DNA from: CBFGTV01 sp965652145
GTDB lineage: Bacteria > Bacillota > Clostridia > Peptostreptococcales > Natronincolaceae
Length of the DNA stretch: 21,150 nt
Direction of reading: 5' to 3'
Assembly: GCA_965652145.1 (NCBI GenBank)
Contig: CBFGTV010000058.1
Span: forward strand, 1 to 21,150
Positions 15,077-21,150 of the stretch are shown one piece after another. Under the pieces are notes generated by a model that did not search any database, was not told where the DNA came from, and worked only from the letters and a program-made list of their open reading frames with translations. Made by a program: the position numbers and the translations under genes. Each line of letters begins with the position of its first letter. Position 1 is the first letter of the stretch.

Positions 15077-15846
15077 ATTTCCCCTCCTAAGCTACTTATT
15101 AACTTAATGTTATGGGATTCATACTGGGCGATAAGCTCCGGGCTGATCAGATGATCTGTAATAATCTGCTCAATTTTTTGAGGCTTCATAAATTGTGCAA
15201 AGGATATTTTTCCAAATTTGCTTCGATCGGCTACAATATAAACTGCCTTTGCCACTTGAATCATTTGTTTTTTTGTATTTGCCTCCTTCAAATTAGGCGT
15301 TGTGCACCCTTCTTTAAGGCTTATTCCATTGGTTCCGATAAAGGCCTTATCAACCCGAAGGCCCTGAATAAATTCATCAGCAGAGGAACCCACAATGGAC
15401 ATAGTCTCTTTTCTTAATTCCCCCCCTGTTAAAATAACCTCTGCCTCTTTATTTTTAGCAAGTTCCAGAGCAATCAAAATGGAGTTGGTCAGTACGATTA
15501 CTCCTTGGGCCTTGATGGATTTTGCAATTTGCAGCGTAGTGGTTCCTGAATCCAGCAATATGGTATCCTTATCATTAATAAGGCTTGCTGCAATTTCACC
15601 GATTTCCTTCTTCTCCTCCAGATGATCCAGTTCTTTTTCGTCCATAGTCGGCTCACTGGAAGTGTTTTCTGCCTTTACGGCACCTCCATGGGTTCTTTTT
15701 AGAAGACCGCTCTGCTCTAAATCCTGTAAATCCCTTCTAATTGTAGATTCGGAGACCCCTAAAATCTCCACCAGATCGCTTACTTCGATTCGCTGGCTCT
15801 TCTCCAGTATTTCTAATATTTTAGTTTTTCTTTCTTCAGCAAACAT
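15073..15846 (-). CDS. fruR: DeoR family transcriptional repressor of the fructose operon
   Basis: The 257-residue regulator has the DeoR helix-turn-helix at 1-57 (EERKTKILEILEKSQ; VSDLVEILGVSESTIRRDLQDLE; LLKRTHGGAV). It is followed by the DeoRC sugar-phosphate domain (about 75-235), with DSGTTTLQIAK, TNSILIALELA, LTGGELR and GTNGISLKEGCTTPN. In the family these proteins bind a phosphorylated sugar, here probably fructose-1-phosphate, and leave DNA. Gene order fruR-fruK with a 4-base overlap supports the call. GGGGAGG stands 8 bases before the ATG at 15846. The 10-bp repeats over its own promoter are the likely operator, so it should be autoregulated. Confidence 0.9.
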   Translation of the reverse strand: MFAEERKTKILEILEKSQRIEVSDLVEILGVSESTIRRDLQDLEQSGLLKRTHGGAVKAENTSSEPTMDEKELDHLEEKKEIGEIAASLINDKDTILLDSGTTTLQIAKSIKAQGVIVLTNSILIALELAKNKEAEVILTGGELRKETMSIVGSSADEFIQGLRVDKAFIGTNGISLKEGCTTPNLKEANTKKQMIQVAKAVYIVADRSKFGKISFAQFMKPQKIEQIITDHLISPELIAQYESHNIKLISSLGGEI

Positions 15847-15869
15847 ATTGAATCCTCCCCGGGACGATG

Positions 15870-15931
15870 GTTTATGATTATTATTTAAACAAAACTCGAT
15901 TGTTTATGATTGTTTGTGATTTTTTTTGATT
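15870..15931 (-). promoter_or_regulatory. FruR operator: array of 10-bp repeats
   Basis: On the minus strand four head-to-tail 10-bp units run from 15931 to 15892: AATCAAAAAA, AATCACAAAC, AATCATAAAC, AATCGAGTTT. An exact isolated AATCATAAAC lies at 15870-15879. The first unit overlaps the -10 element and the others cover the transcription start. The 10-bp period places each AATC on the same face of DNA, as expected for a DeoR-type multimer. Confidence 0.65.
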
Positions 15932-15957
15932 ATATCACCTCTGTTTTTTGATGTCAA
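15929..15957 (-). promoter_or_regulatory. Consensus promoter of fruR-fruK
   Basis: On the minus strand TTGACA (15952-15957), exactly 17 bases and TATAAT (15929-15934) match the vegetative consensus perfectly. TG one base upstream of the -10 adds an extended -10. Such a strong promoter fits tight control by a repressor. Start is expected near 15922. Confidence 0.9.
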
Positions 15958-16017
15958 TTCTAAATGTAAAGTTTCTGAAATTAGCACTCACTTTTACTAT
16001 GCCTATTATAAAACAGA

Positions 16018-16055
16018 GCAAAAAAATAAGCGACCTTGATCGAATCAACGTCGCT
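16018..16055 (-). terminator. Intrinsic terminator of trmL
   Basis: AGCGAC/GTCGCT with inner TTGAT/ATCAA (16029-16055, loop TCG) is followed on the minus strand by TTATTTTTTT. It lies about 20 bases past the trmL stop. Confidence 0.88.
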
Positions 16056-16075
16056 AAGTAAATAATTCGGAAATT

Positions 16076-16546
16076 TTAAATCATTTGCGGAAAGCCCCAT
16101 TGCCTTAATACCTCGTAGGCAACGATTGCCACTGAATTTGACAAGTTTAAGGACCGGGCCCTTTCTATATTCAGCATGGGAACCCTAATACAGGTCTCTT
16201 CATTTTGTTCTAATATATCTTCAGGAATTCCTGCTGTCTCTTTGCCAAACATAATATAACAATTTTGGGGAAAGGCTACATCTGAATATTTCTTTCTTGT
16301 CTTTGTGGTGGCATAGTAAATCGTATTAGAAGGATTTTTTTCACAAAACTCCTGATAGCTTTCATAGTATCTTAAATCCAGCAGGTCCCAATAATCTAAC
16401 CCCGCCCTTTTAAGATGCTTTTCGTCCATTGAAAATCCAGTAGGCCCTATAATATGCAAAATGGAATTGGTTACCACGCAGGTTCTTGCAATATTTCCTG
16501 TATTTTGAGGGATTTCCGGCTCCAATAATACAATGTTTAATGACAT
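16076..16546 (-). CDS. trmL: tRNA (cytidine/uridine-34-2'-O)-methyltransferase TrmL
   Basis: This 156-residue SPOUT-class enzyme uses S-adenosylmethionine to methylate the wobble-base ribose of tRNA-Leu. Motifs are LLEPEIPQNTGNIARTC (motif 1 with the catalytic arginine), LKRAGLDYWD, the knot region MFGKETAGIP, and the C-terminal SLNLSNSVAIVAYEVLRQWGF. Length matches YibK/TrmL (about 157). The frame opens with a TTG at 16561. MSLNIVLLEP at 16546, with GGAGGTG 6 bases upstream, is the family start. It is a single-gene unit with its own terminator, divergent from speD. Confidence 0.95.
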   Translation of the reverse strand: MSLNIVLLEPEIPQNTGNIARTCVVTNSILHIIGPTGFSMDEKHLKRAGLDYWDLLDLRYYESYQEFCEKNPSNTIYYATTKTRKKYSDVAFPQNCYIMFGKETAGIPEDILEQNEETCIRVPMLNIERARSLNLSNSVAIVAYEVLRQWGFPQMI

Positions 16547-16577
16547 GATCTTCACCTCCAAAAATAATCATAGAGTG

Positions 16578-16586
16578 ATTATATCA
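16578..16586 (-). promoter_or_regulatory. Extended -10 promoter of trmL
   Basis: TGATATAAT on the minus strand is a perfect -10 (16578-16583) with an extended TG. The -35 region is not recognisable. Start is expected near 16571, about 25 bases before the ATG. Confidence 0.55.
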
Positions 16587-16670
16587 TAAATTTTTAATTA
16601 AGCTACATATAACCCGCCTATGTATTGAACAAAAAAATAACGTCAGATTAATTCTTATTTTACATAACTA

Positions 16671-16699
16671 TTGATATATTTTCTTCTTAGGTTTATAAT
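16671..16699 (+). promoter_or_regulatory. Promoter of speD
   Basis: TTGATA (16671-16676), a 17-base spacer and TATAAT (16694-16699) form a strong vegetative promoter on the plus strand. Start is near 16706, leaving a leader of about 68 bases. That leader has two AAACGCA copies (16703-16709, 16740-16746) and a small GTGC-AAAC-GCAC hairpin. Confidence 0.78.
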
Positions 16700-16773
16700 T
16701 GAAAACGCAAGGAATAATAAGAACAATATAACTTCGTGCAAACGCACAGGAAAGGGAGGTCATACAGTAGACG

Positions 16774-17592
16774 ATGGAAATAAAACCTGTAAAAAAATTA
16801 AAGCTTTATGGTTTCAACAACTTAACTAAGACCCTAAGTTTTAACATGTATGATATTTGTTATGCAAAAACCGTTGAGGACCGTAAAAATTATATAGAGT
16901 ATATTGACGAGCAATATAATGCAGAGCGGCTTACAAATATATTAACCAATGTTGCCAATATTATCGGCGCCAACATTTTAAATATTGCCAAGCAGGACTA
17001 CGACCCCCAGGGGGCTAGTGTTACCATGCTGGTATCGGAGGGCCTGGTGGCTTCCCCAGAAACCCATCCCGATGCTGATAGCGAGGCCCCTGGTCCTTTA
17101 CCCGACGGCGTAGTAGCCCATCTTGATAAAAGCCATATTACTGTTCACACCTACCCGGAAAGTCATCCAGATGAGGGAATCAGTACCTTTCGGGCTGACA
17201 TTGATGTTTCAACCTGTGGTCATATTTCACCTCTAAAGGCATTGAATTATTTAATTCACAGCTTTGATTCAGACATTATGTATATTGATTACCGTGTAAG
17301 GGGCTTTACTCGTGATGTTGCAGGTAAGAAATTCTTTATTGATCATAAGATCAACTCCATACAGAATTACATTTCCAGCGAAACCCGTAATCGCTACCAG
17401 ATGGTTGATGTCAATGTGTATCAGGAAAATATATTCCACACAAAGATGATTTTAAAGGAATTTGACCTGGACAACTATCTTTTCGGCATCACCAAAAAAG
17501 AGCTTCAGCCCGGTGAAAAGAAAAAGATTAAGCAGCGGCTTAAAAAGGAAATGGCTGAAATTTTCTATGGCAGAAATATACCAAAGGTATAA
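16774..17592 (+). CDS. speD: S-adenosylmethionine decarboxylase proenzyme, Escherichia coli type
   Basis: The 272-residue proenzyme cleaves itself to form a pyruvoyl cofactor, then decarboxylates S-adenosylmethionine to give the aminopropyl donor for spermidine. It aligns end to end with E. coli SpeD from memory: KLKLYGFNNLTKTLSFNMYD, YNAERLT, IIGANILNIAKQDYDPQGASV, AHLDKSHI (cleavage between Lys119 and Ser120), VHTYPESHPDEG, STFRADIDVSTCG (Cys148), RVRGFTRD, DVNVYQENIFHTKM, and FYGRNIPKV at the end. Only the ATG at 16774 is possible, because an in-frame TAG lies just upstream. GGGAGG is 14 bases away, unusually far. No spermidine synthase gene (speE) is adjacent. Confidence 0.96.
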   Translation: MEIKPVKKLKLYGFNNLTKTLSFNMYDICYAKTVEDRKNYIEYIDEQYNAERLTNILTNVANIIGANILNIAKQDYDPQGASVTMLVSEGLVASPETHPDADSEAPGPLPDGVVAHLDKSHITVHTYPESHPDEGISTFRADIDVSTCGHISPLKALNYLIHSFDSDIMYIDYRVRGFTRDVAGKKFFIDHKINSIQNYISSETRNRYQMVDVNVYQENIFHTKMILKEFDLDNYLFGITKKELQPGEKKKIKQRLKKEMAEIFYGRNIPKV

Positions 17593-17617
17593 GGATTAAA
17601 TAACACTTTAAAAATAT

Positions 17618-17665
17618 GCCCTGGTTTAAAGGCGTAATACATACTGCCTTCATACCAGGGCTTTT
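17618..17665 (+). terminator. Intrinsic terminator of speD
   Basis: GCCCTGGT/ACCAGGGC (17618-17625 with 17654-17661) has an inner AAGGC/GCCTT stem and is followed by TTTT. It lies 25 bases past the speD stop. Confidence 0.85.
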
Positions 17666-17759
17666 AACTTATTGAAGAATGAAGCTATTAAAAAACTAGC
17701 TGTTAAAATACTCTTTTAAGGGGTAATTACAAAAATATAATTAATAAGGGGGTTTGTCA

Positions 17760-18518
17760 ATGAAAAAAATCGAAGCTAAAATTCACCAACTTTATCATAG
17801 CAGCTACGCTGTAGAAACACCTAACTACTTTTTAATTTTTGACTACTATCAGGATGAACCCGATGCTTCATTGCCCCGTAGTCTGGAAAACGGCGTTATA
17901 ACTGAAAAAGAACTGACAACCGATAAGCAGATCTTTGTTTTTGTCAGCCATGGACATAGCGATCATTATCACCCACTCATTTTTAAGTGGGAAGCCATTA
18001 ATCCTAAAATCCAATATATATTGGGCTACGATATTACTGTTGATGGAAAGGAAAACTACTACTCGATGGCTCCCTACGAAACCCTTCAATTAAATGGTGT
18101 TGAAATTAAAAGCTATGGCAGTACCGATCGGGGTGTATCTTATTTTGTTCGTGTCGATGACCTAAGTATCTTCCATGCGGGTGATTTAAACTGGTGGCAC
18201 TGGAAGAGCTTTACCAAGGAACAGCAGCTGAAGGAGGAATTGGACTATAAGGGGGAGATTGATAAAATCAAGGAGGAAATTGATATTGCTTTTTCACCTG
18301 TTGATCCCCGTTTAGAGGAATACTTTTATCTGGGGGGCCTTTACCTGGCCCAAACCCTTCATCCTAAACTATTAATTCCTATGCACTTTTCAGATCAATA
18401 CACGATTACTCAGAGCTTTGCAGAAAAGCTAAAGGATTATCCCATTAACCCGGCTATTATTCAACACCGGGGGCAAATCATTAGCTTTTCAAAATACGTT
18501 AATCCAGATCAACCTTAG
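17760..18518 (+). CDS. MBL-fold metal-dependent hydrolase
   Basis: The 252-residue protein has the metallo-beta-lactamase fold with two-metal ligands: SHGHSDH (His64, His66, Asp68, His69), the aspartate of FHAGDLNWWHW (about residue 140) and the late histidine of LIPMHFSDQY. There is no signal peptide, so it is cytoplasmic. The sequence resembles the UlaG/YtkL-like Lactamase_B_2 branch of uncharacterised hydrolases; the substrate is unknown. A TTG two codons earlier is too close to GGGGG (17748-17752), whereas the ATG at 17760 is 7 bases away. The gene follows speD by 167 bases and is separated from it by a terminator, so a link to polyamines is not supported. It converges on glnA. Confidence 0.88.
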   Translation: MKKIEAKIHQLYHSSYAVETPNYFLIFDYYQDEPDASLPRSLENGVITEKELTTDKQIFVFVSHGHSDHYHPLIFKWEAINPKIQYILGYDITVDGKENYYSMAPYETLQLNGVEIKSYGSTDRGVSYFVRVDDLSIFHAGDLNWWHWKSFTKEQQLKEELDYKGEIDKIKEEIDIAFSPVDPRLEEYFYLGGLYLAQTLHPKLLIPMHFSDQYTITQSFAEKLKDYPINPAIIQHRGQIISFSKYVNPDQP

Positions 18519-18584
18519 TCTTCAAGCAATTTAATTTTTTCCCAGGCCTTACTTTCCATTTAAGTGACGCAGAGTCTAAAATTT

Positions 18585-18624
18585 AAAAGGATACCACAGC
18601 TCTTTTGGGCCTTGGTATCCTTTT
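18585..18624. terminator. Bidirectional terminator between the MBL hydrolase gene and glnA
   Basis: A perfect 12-bp stem, AAAAGGATACCA (18585-18596) with TGGTATCCTTTT (18613-18624), is flanked by A and T tracts on both sides. It lies between two convergent stop codons (18518 and 18633) and can serve both. Confidence 0.9.
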
Positions 18625-18632
18625 TCCTTTAT

Positions 18633-20738
18633 TTATATTTGAAACAACAATTCCCCATAGGTAGGCATCGGCCATAGGGCCTCATCCACCAGTGTTTCAA
18701 TTTGATCCCCAACGATTCTTAATGCTCCCATAGCTGTAAAAACTGACTCTCGATAAAAGGTTGCCTGAATCAAGGCATCCTCCTCTATTGAGGCGGCTTT
18801 TTCCGTTACAGCTTCCAGGGCCACCAATTTTTCTTTAAATGCAGCCAACAGGCTTGACACCTCAGCAAGTAAATCTGCTTGAACAGTCACATCTGCATTG
18901 ACATCAGCAGCTTTAACGGTATTGACAGAAGCAGCCAAATTTGTTGCATATTTAATGGCAGCAGGCATCATTTGTCTTTTACCCATTTCGATCATGGTTC
19001 TTGCTTCAATATTAATTTGCTTTGAATATTCCTCTAAGAGTATTTCATATCTGGAGTGCAGTTCTACTTCACTAAAAACCCCATGCTTTGTAAATAGCTT
19101 GACGGATTTTTCAGAGGTTAGGGCTGGAATGGCGGCTATCGTTGAAGGAATATTCGGTAAACCTCGTTTAGCTGCCTCTTCTACCCATTCACTGGAATAG
19201 CCATTTCCGTTAAATATAATTCTGTCATGGTGCTTGACAATATCTTGAAGCAATTGTTGAACACCAGCATTGAAATCTGTTGCCCCCTCCAATTGATCTG
19301 CAATTTCCGATAAGACGTCAGCCACAATGGTATTAAGCACAACGTTGGGGCCAGAAATTGATGCAGAGGAAGGAACCATTCTAAATTCAAATTTATTACC
19401 GGTGAAGGCAAAGGGAGACGTTCTGTTCCGGTCAGTAGCATCCTTTGGCAGGGCCGGCAGGGTGGAAACACCTATTTTCATCAGACCACCCTGTTTAGAT
19501 GAGGTGGCAGGACCATTTTTAATCTGCTCCAATATATCGGTTAATTGTTCCCCCAGAAAGATAGAGATTATTGCCGGTGGTGCCTCGTTGGCGCCTAATC
19601 TGTGGTCGTTGCCCGCATTAGCTGCCGACAGACGAAGTAAATCGGCATGAACATCCACCGCCTTAATGATAGCTGCTAAAAATACTAAAAACTGTGCATT
19701 TTCATGGGGAGTAGTGCCTGGCTCCAATAGGTTAATTCCATCGTCGGTACTCATCGACCAGTTATTATGCTTTCCTGAACCATTGACCCCAGCAAAGGGC
19801 TTTTCATGCAACAGGCACACCAGGCCTTGACGATTGGCTACCTTTTTCATAGTATCCATAATAAGCTGATTATGGTCTGCTGCAATATTAGTTGAAGTAA
19901 AAATTGGTGCTAGCTCATGCTGTGCAGGGGCCACCTCGTTATGTCTTGTTTTAGCGGTTACACCAAGCTTCCATAATTCTGCATCCAGCTCCTTCATATA
20001 GGCTGCAATTCTTTCCTTAATGCTGCCAAAGTAGTGGTCCTCAAGCTCCTGCCCCTTTGGTGGCATGGCACCAAAGAGGGTTCTGCCGGTATATACTAAA
20101 TCTTTCCGCTTTTTAAAGAATTCCTTTTCAATTAGAAAATACTCCTGCTCGGCCCCTACCGTCGTGATAACCTTTTTGGAGGTATTATTCCCGAATAATT
20201 TTAAGACACGAACCGCCTGCTTTGAAAGGGCTTCCATGGATCGCAGCAGGGGTGTTTTTTTATCCAGGGCCTCACCCGTATAGGAACAGAAGGCCGTTGG
20301 AATACAGAGGGTGTCTTCTTTAATAAAGGCCGGTGAGGTACAATCCCAGGCCGTATACCCTCTGGCTTCAAAGGTTGCTCGAATTCCACCGGAAGGAAAA
20401 GAGGAGGCGTCCGGCTCACCCTTAATTAATTCCTTGCCAGAAAACTCCATAATGACCTTCCCGTCTGCGGTAGGCGAAATAAAAGAATCATGCTTTTCAG
20501 CGGTGAAGCTGGTCATAGGCTGGAACCAATGGGTAAAATGGGTGGCTCCCTTTTCGATGGCCCAATCCTTCATGGCATTGGCGACAACCTCGGCAACGGC
20601 AGGGTCTAGTTCTTCACCAAGATCAATGGTTTTACGTAATGCCTTATAGATGTTTTTGGGTATTCGCTGCCTCATAACGGCATCATTAAACACATTGGCC
20701 CCAAAAATTTCGCTGATTGATTGTTTTTCACTGCTCAT
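18633..20738 (-). CDS. glnA: Glutamine synthetase type III
   Basis: The enzyme makes glutamine from glutamate, ammonia and ATP. Its 701 residues, far longer than the roughly 445-470 of type I, place it in the GSIII (GlnN) class. Class features include THWFQPMTSFTAEKHDSF, the Glu metal site GAEQEYFLIE (about 195-204), KTRHNEVAPAQHELAP (about 263-278), GVNGSGKHNNWSMS, AANAGNDHRLGANEAPPAI and DRNRTSPFAFTGNKFEFR. The open frame runs back to 20831, but that stretch covers the leader terminator. MSSEKQSISEIFG at 20738, with AAGGGGGA 6 bases upstream, is the natural start. Regulation is likely by antitermination in the leader. No glnR, glnB or ANTAR gene is in the window. Confidence 0.97.
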   Translation of the reverse strand: MSSEKQSISEIFGANVFNDAVMRQRIPKNIYKALRKTIDLGEELDPAVAEVVANAMKDWAIEKGATHFTHWFQPMTSFTAEKHDSFISPTADGKVIMEFSGKELIKGEPDASSFPSGGIRATFEARGYTAWDCTSPAFIKEDTLCIPTAFCSYTGEALDKKTPLLRSMEALSKQAVRVLKLFGNNTSKKVITTVGAEQEYFLIEKEFFKKRKDLVYTGRTLFGAMPPKGQELEDHYFGSIKERIAAYMKELDAELWKLGVTAKTRHNEVAPAQHELAPIFTSTNIAADHNQLIMDTMKKVANRQGLVCLLHEKPFAGVNGSGKHNNWSMSTDDGINLLEPGTTPHENAQFLVFLAAIIKAVDVHADLLRLSAANAGNDHRLGANEAPPAIISIFLGEQLTDILEQIKNGPATSSKQGGLMKIGVSTLPALPKDATDRNRTSPFAFTGNKFEFRMVPSSASISGPNVVLNTIVADVLSEIADQLEGATDFNAGVQQLLQDIVKHHDRIIFNGNGYSSEWVEEAAKRGLPNIPSTIAAIPALTSEKSVKLFTKHGVFSEVELHSRYEILLEEYSKQINIEARTMIEMGKRQMMPAAIKYATNLAASVNTVKAADVNADVTVQADLLAEVSSLLAAFKEKLVALEAVTEKAASIEEDALIQATFYRESVFTAMGALRIVGDQIETLVDEALWPMPTYGELLFQI

Positions 20739-20775
20739 ATCAAGTCCCCCTTGAATCATAATTTGTTTAAGCAAA

Positions 20776-20817
20776 AATATAAAAAGGCGTTCTCGAATAA
20801 AACTTGAGAACGCCTTT
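20776..20817 (-). terminator. Leader terminator upstream of glnA
   Basis: On the minus strand AAAGGCGTTCTC and GAGAACGCCTTT (20806-20817 with 20783-20794) form a perfect 12-bp stem. It is followed by TTATATTTTT. It sits about 45 bases before the glnA start codon, so it must be overcome for glnA expression. Confidence 0.88.
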
Positions 20818-20899
20818 GCTCGCAAGACCAAATAGTCATTTTACCGACAGCGTAAGCTAATTTAACTGGACCCCATTGCCCTTATACACTGCCTGTCAG
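20803..20899 (-). promoter_or_regulatory. ANTAR-type dual hexaloop antiterminator in the glnA leader
   Basis: Two minus-strand hairpins have six-base loops. The first, GGGC-AAUGGG-GUCC, is at 20868-20881. The second, CUUGCGAGC-AAAGGC-GUUCUCAAG in three parts, is at 20803-20826 with a single C-U mismatch. Both loops have A at position 1 and G at position 4, the rule for RNA sites bound by ANTAR proteins such as EutV and NasR. The second stem uses the 5' arm of the leader terminator, so the two structures exclude each other. CUGACAG/CUGUCGG (20893-20899 with 20844-20850) can enclose the first hairpin. The 41-base linker between the hairpins is long. Confidence 0.65.
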
Positions 20900-20934
20900 C
20901 TTATTAAATTTGAATTTCTGAATTTTCTATACCT

Positions 20935-20963
20935 ATTTTACTACACATCTTTAAAATATGCAA
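20935..20963 (-). promoter_or_regulatory. Possible glnA promoter
   Basis: On the minus strand TTGCAT (20958-20963), 17 bases and TAAAAT (20935-20940) would start transcription near 20928, just upstream of the structured leader. A second candidate is TTGTAT (21024-21029), 17 bases, TACAAT (21001-21006). Neither is close to consensus at -35. Confidence 0.4.
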
Positions 20964-21050
20964 CCTTTTATTTATAAGTAAAATTAGAATATATATACAG
21001 ATTGTACACCCACATTCATTAAAATACAAGTAAAAATTTATCAAAGGCTG

Positions 21051-21150
21051 GTTATCATCCTCCTATCTGCAATTTTTAGCAATTTTTTTCAAGTAATAGG
21101 GTGTGATAACAATTGAACCGGGTATATTAGTGCTGCAGTTACTAGTTCAA
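21051..21150. other. Non-coding DNA with nested inverted repeats at the window edge
   Basis: From 20739 to the end (412 bases) no gene is visible; the left part is the glnA leader and promoter region. At the right, GTTATCA (21051-21057) and CCTAT (21062-21066) pair with ATAGG (21096-21100) and TGATAAC (21104-21110). TTGAAC (21113-21118) pairs with GTTCAA (21145-21150). It may be part of an RNA element or regulatory region belonging to a gene beyond the edge. Confidence 0.35.

Noticed and set aside
17736..17741. TATAAT just before the MBL-fold hydrolase gene
   Set aside because: Its start point would fall inside the ribosome binding site, and there is no -35 element; it is probably chance in A/T-rich DNA.
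19181..19471. Second minus-strand frame inside glnA (96 codons)
   Set aside because: It is an out-of-frame overlap with the glutamine synthetase reading frame, with no ribosome binding site or motif.
20739..20930. glnA leader as a T-box or known metabolite riboswitch
   Set aside because: There is no T-box AGGGTGGNACCGCG sequence and no core I recognise from SAM, TPP, lysine or cyclic-di-GMP elements; the hexaloop pattern fits ANTAR better.

Overview
The window reads as chromosomal DNA of an anaerobic, low-GC Gram-positive bacterium of the class Clostridia. An Alkaliphilus-like organism is my best guess, but it is not proven. The support is a type III glutamine synthetase, a CggR-led glycolytic operon preceded by rpoN, a K+-type membrane pyrophosphatase, strong GGAGG ribosome binding sites, A/T-rich spacers and many intrinsic terminators. 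Almost every gene is on the minus strand; only speD and a metallo-hydrolase gene are on the plus strand. I see no insertion sequence, phage gene, CRISPR array, rRNA or tRNA. Most of the window is core metabolism, and the novelty lies in the regulatory DNA.

Layout, left to right. Positions 1-269 hold the start of a DUF1294 membrane protein gene that runs off the window. Positions 338-2675 are a secG-hppA unit with its own promoter and terminator. Positions 2759-10094 are the central glycolytic operon, transcribed right to left as cggR-gap-pgk-tpiA-gpmI-eno. It has a near-consensus promoter and a two-repeat CggR operator, and a strong hairpin separates gap from pgk. rpoN (sigma-54) lies directly upstream of this operon. 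The rpoN-trxB gap carries a sigma-54 -24/-12 promoter-like sequence on the opposite strand. Then come trxB, a degV-family gene and a fruR-fruK operon. The latter has a consensus promoter overlapped by 10-bp tandem operator repeats. Next is trmL, then divergently speD and an MBL-fold hydrolase gene, and finally a convergent type III glutamine synthetase gene.

How they work together. CggR should sense fructose-1,6-bisphosphate and control the lower glycolytic enzymes from glyceraldehyde-3-phosphate to phosphoenolpyruvate. FruR-FruK makes fructose-1,6-bisphosphate from fructose-1-phosphate and so feeds that signal. HppA recovers energy from pyrophosphate as an ion gradient, probably of Na+. GlnA assimilates ammonia.

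The most interesting element is the glnA leader at about 20776-20899. It contains two small hairpins, each with a six-base loop having A at position 1 and G at position 4. The second hairpin overlaps and excludes an intrinsic terminator. This is the architecture of an ANTAR-protein antitermination target, with no ANTAR regulator gene in the window. Other points worth following are the sigma-54-like site beside rpoN, the FruR repeat array, an unexplained inverted repeat ahead of cggR, and structured non-coding DNA at the right edge.
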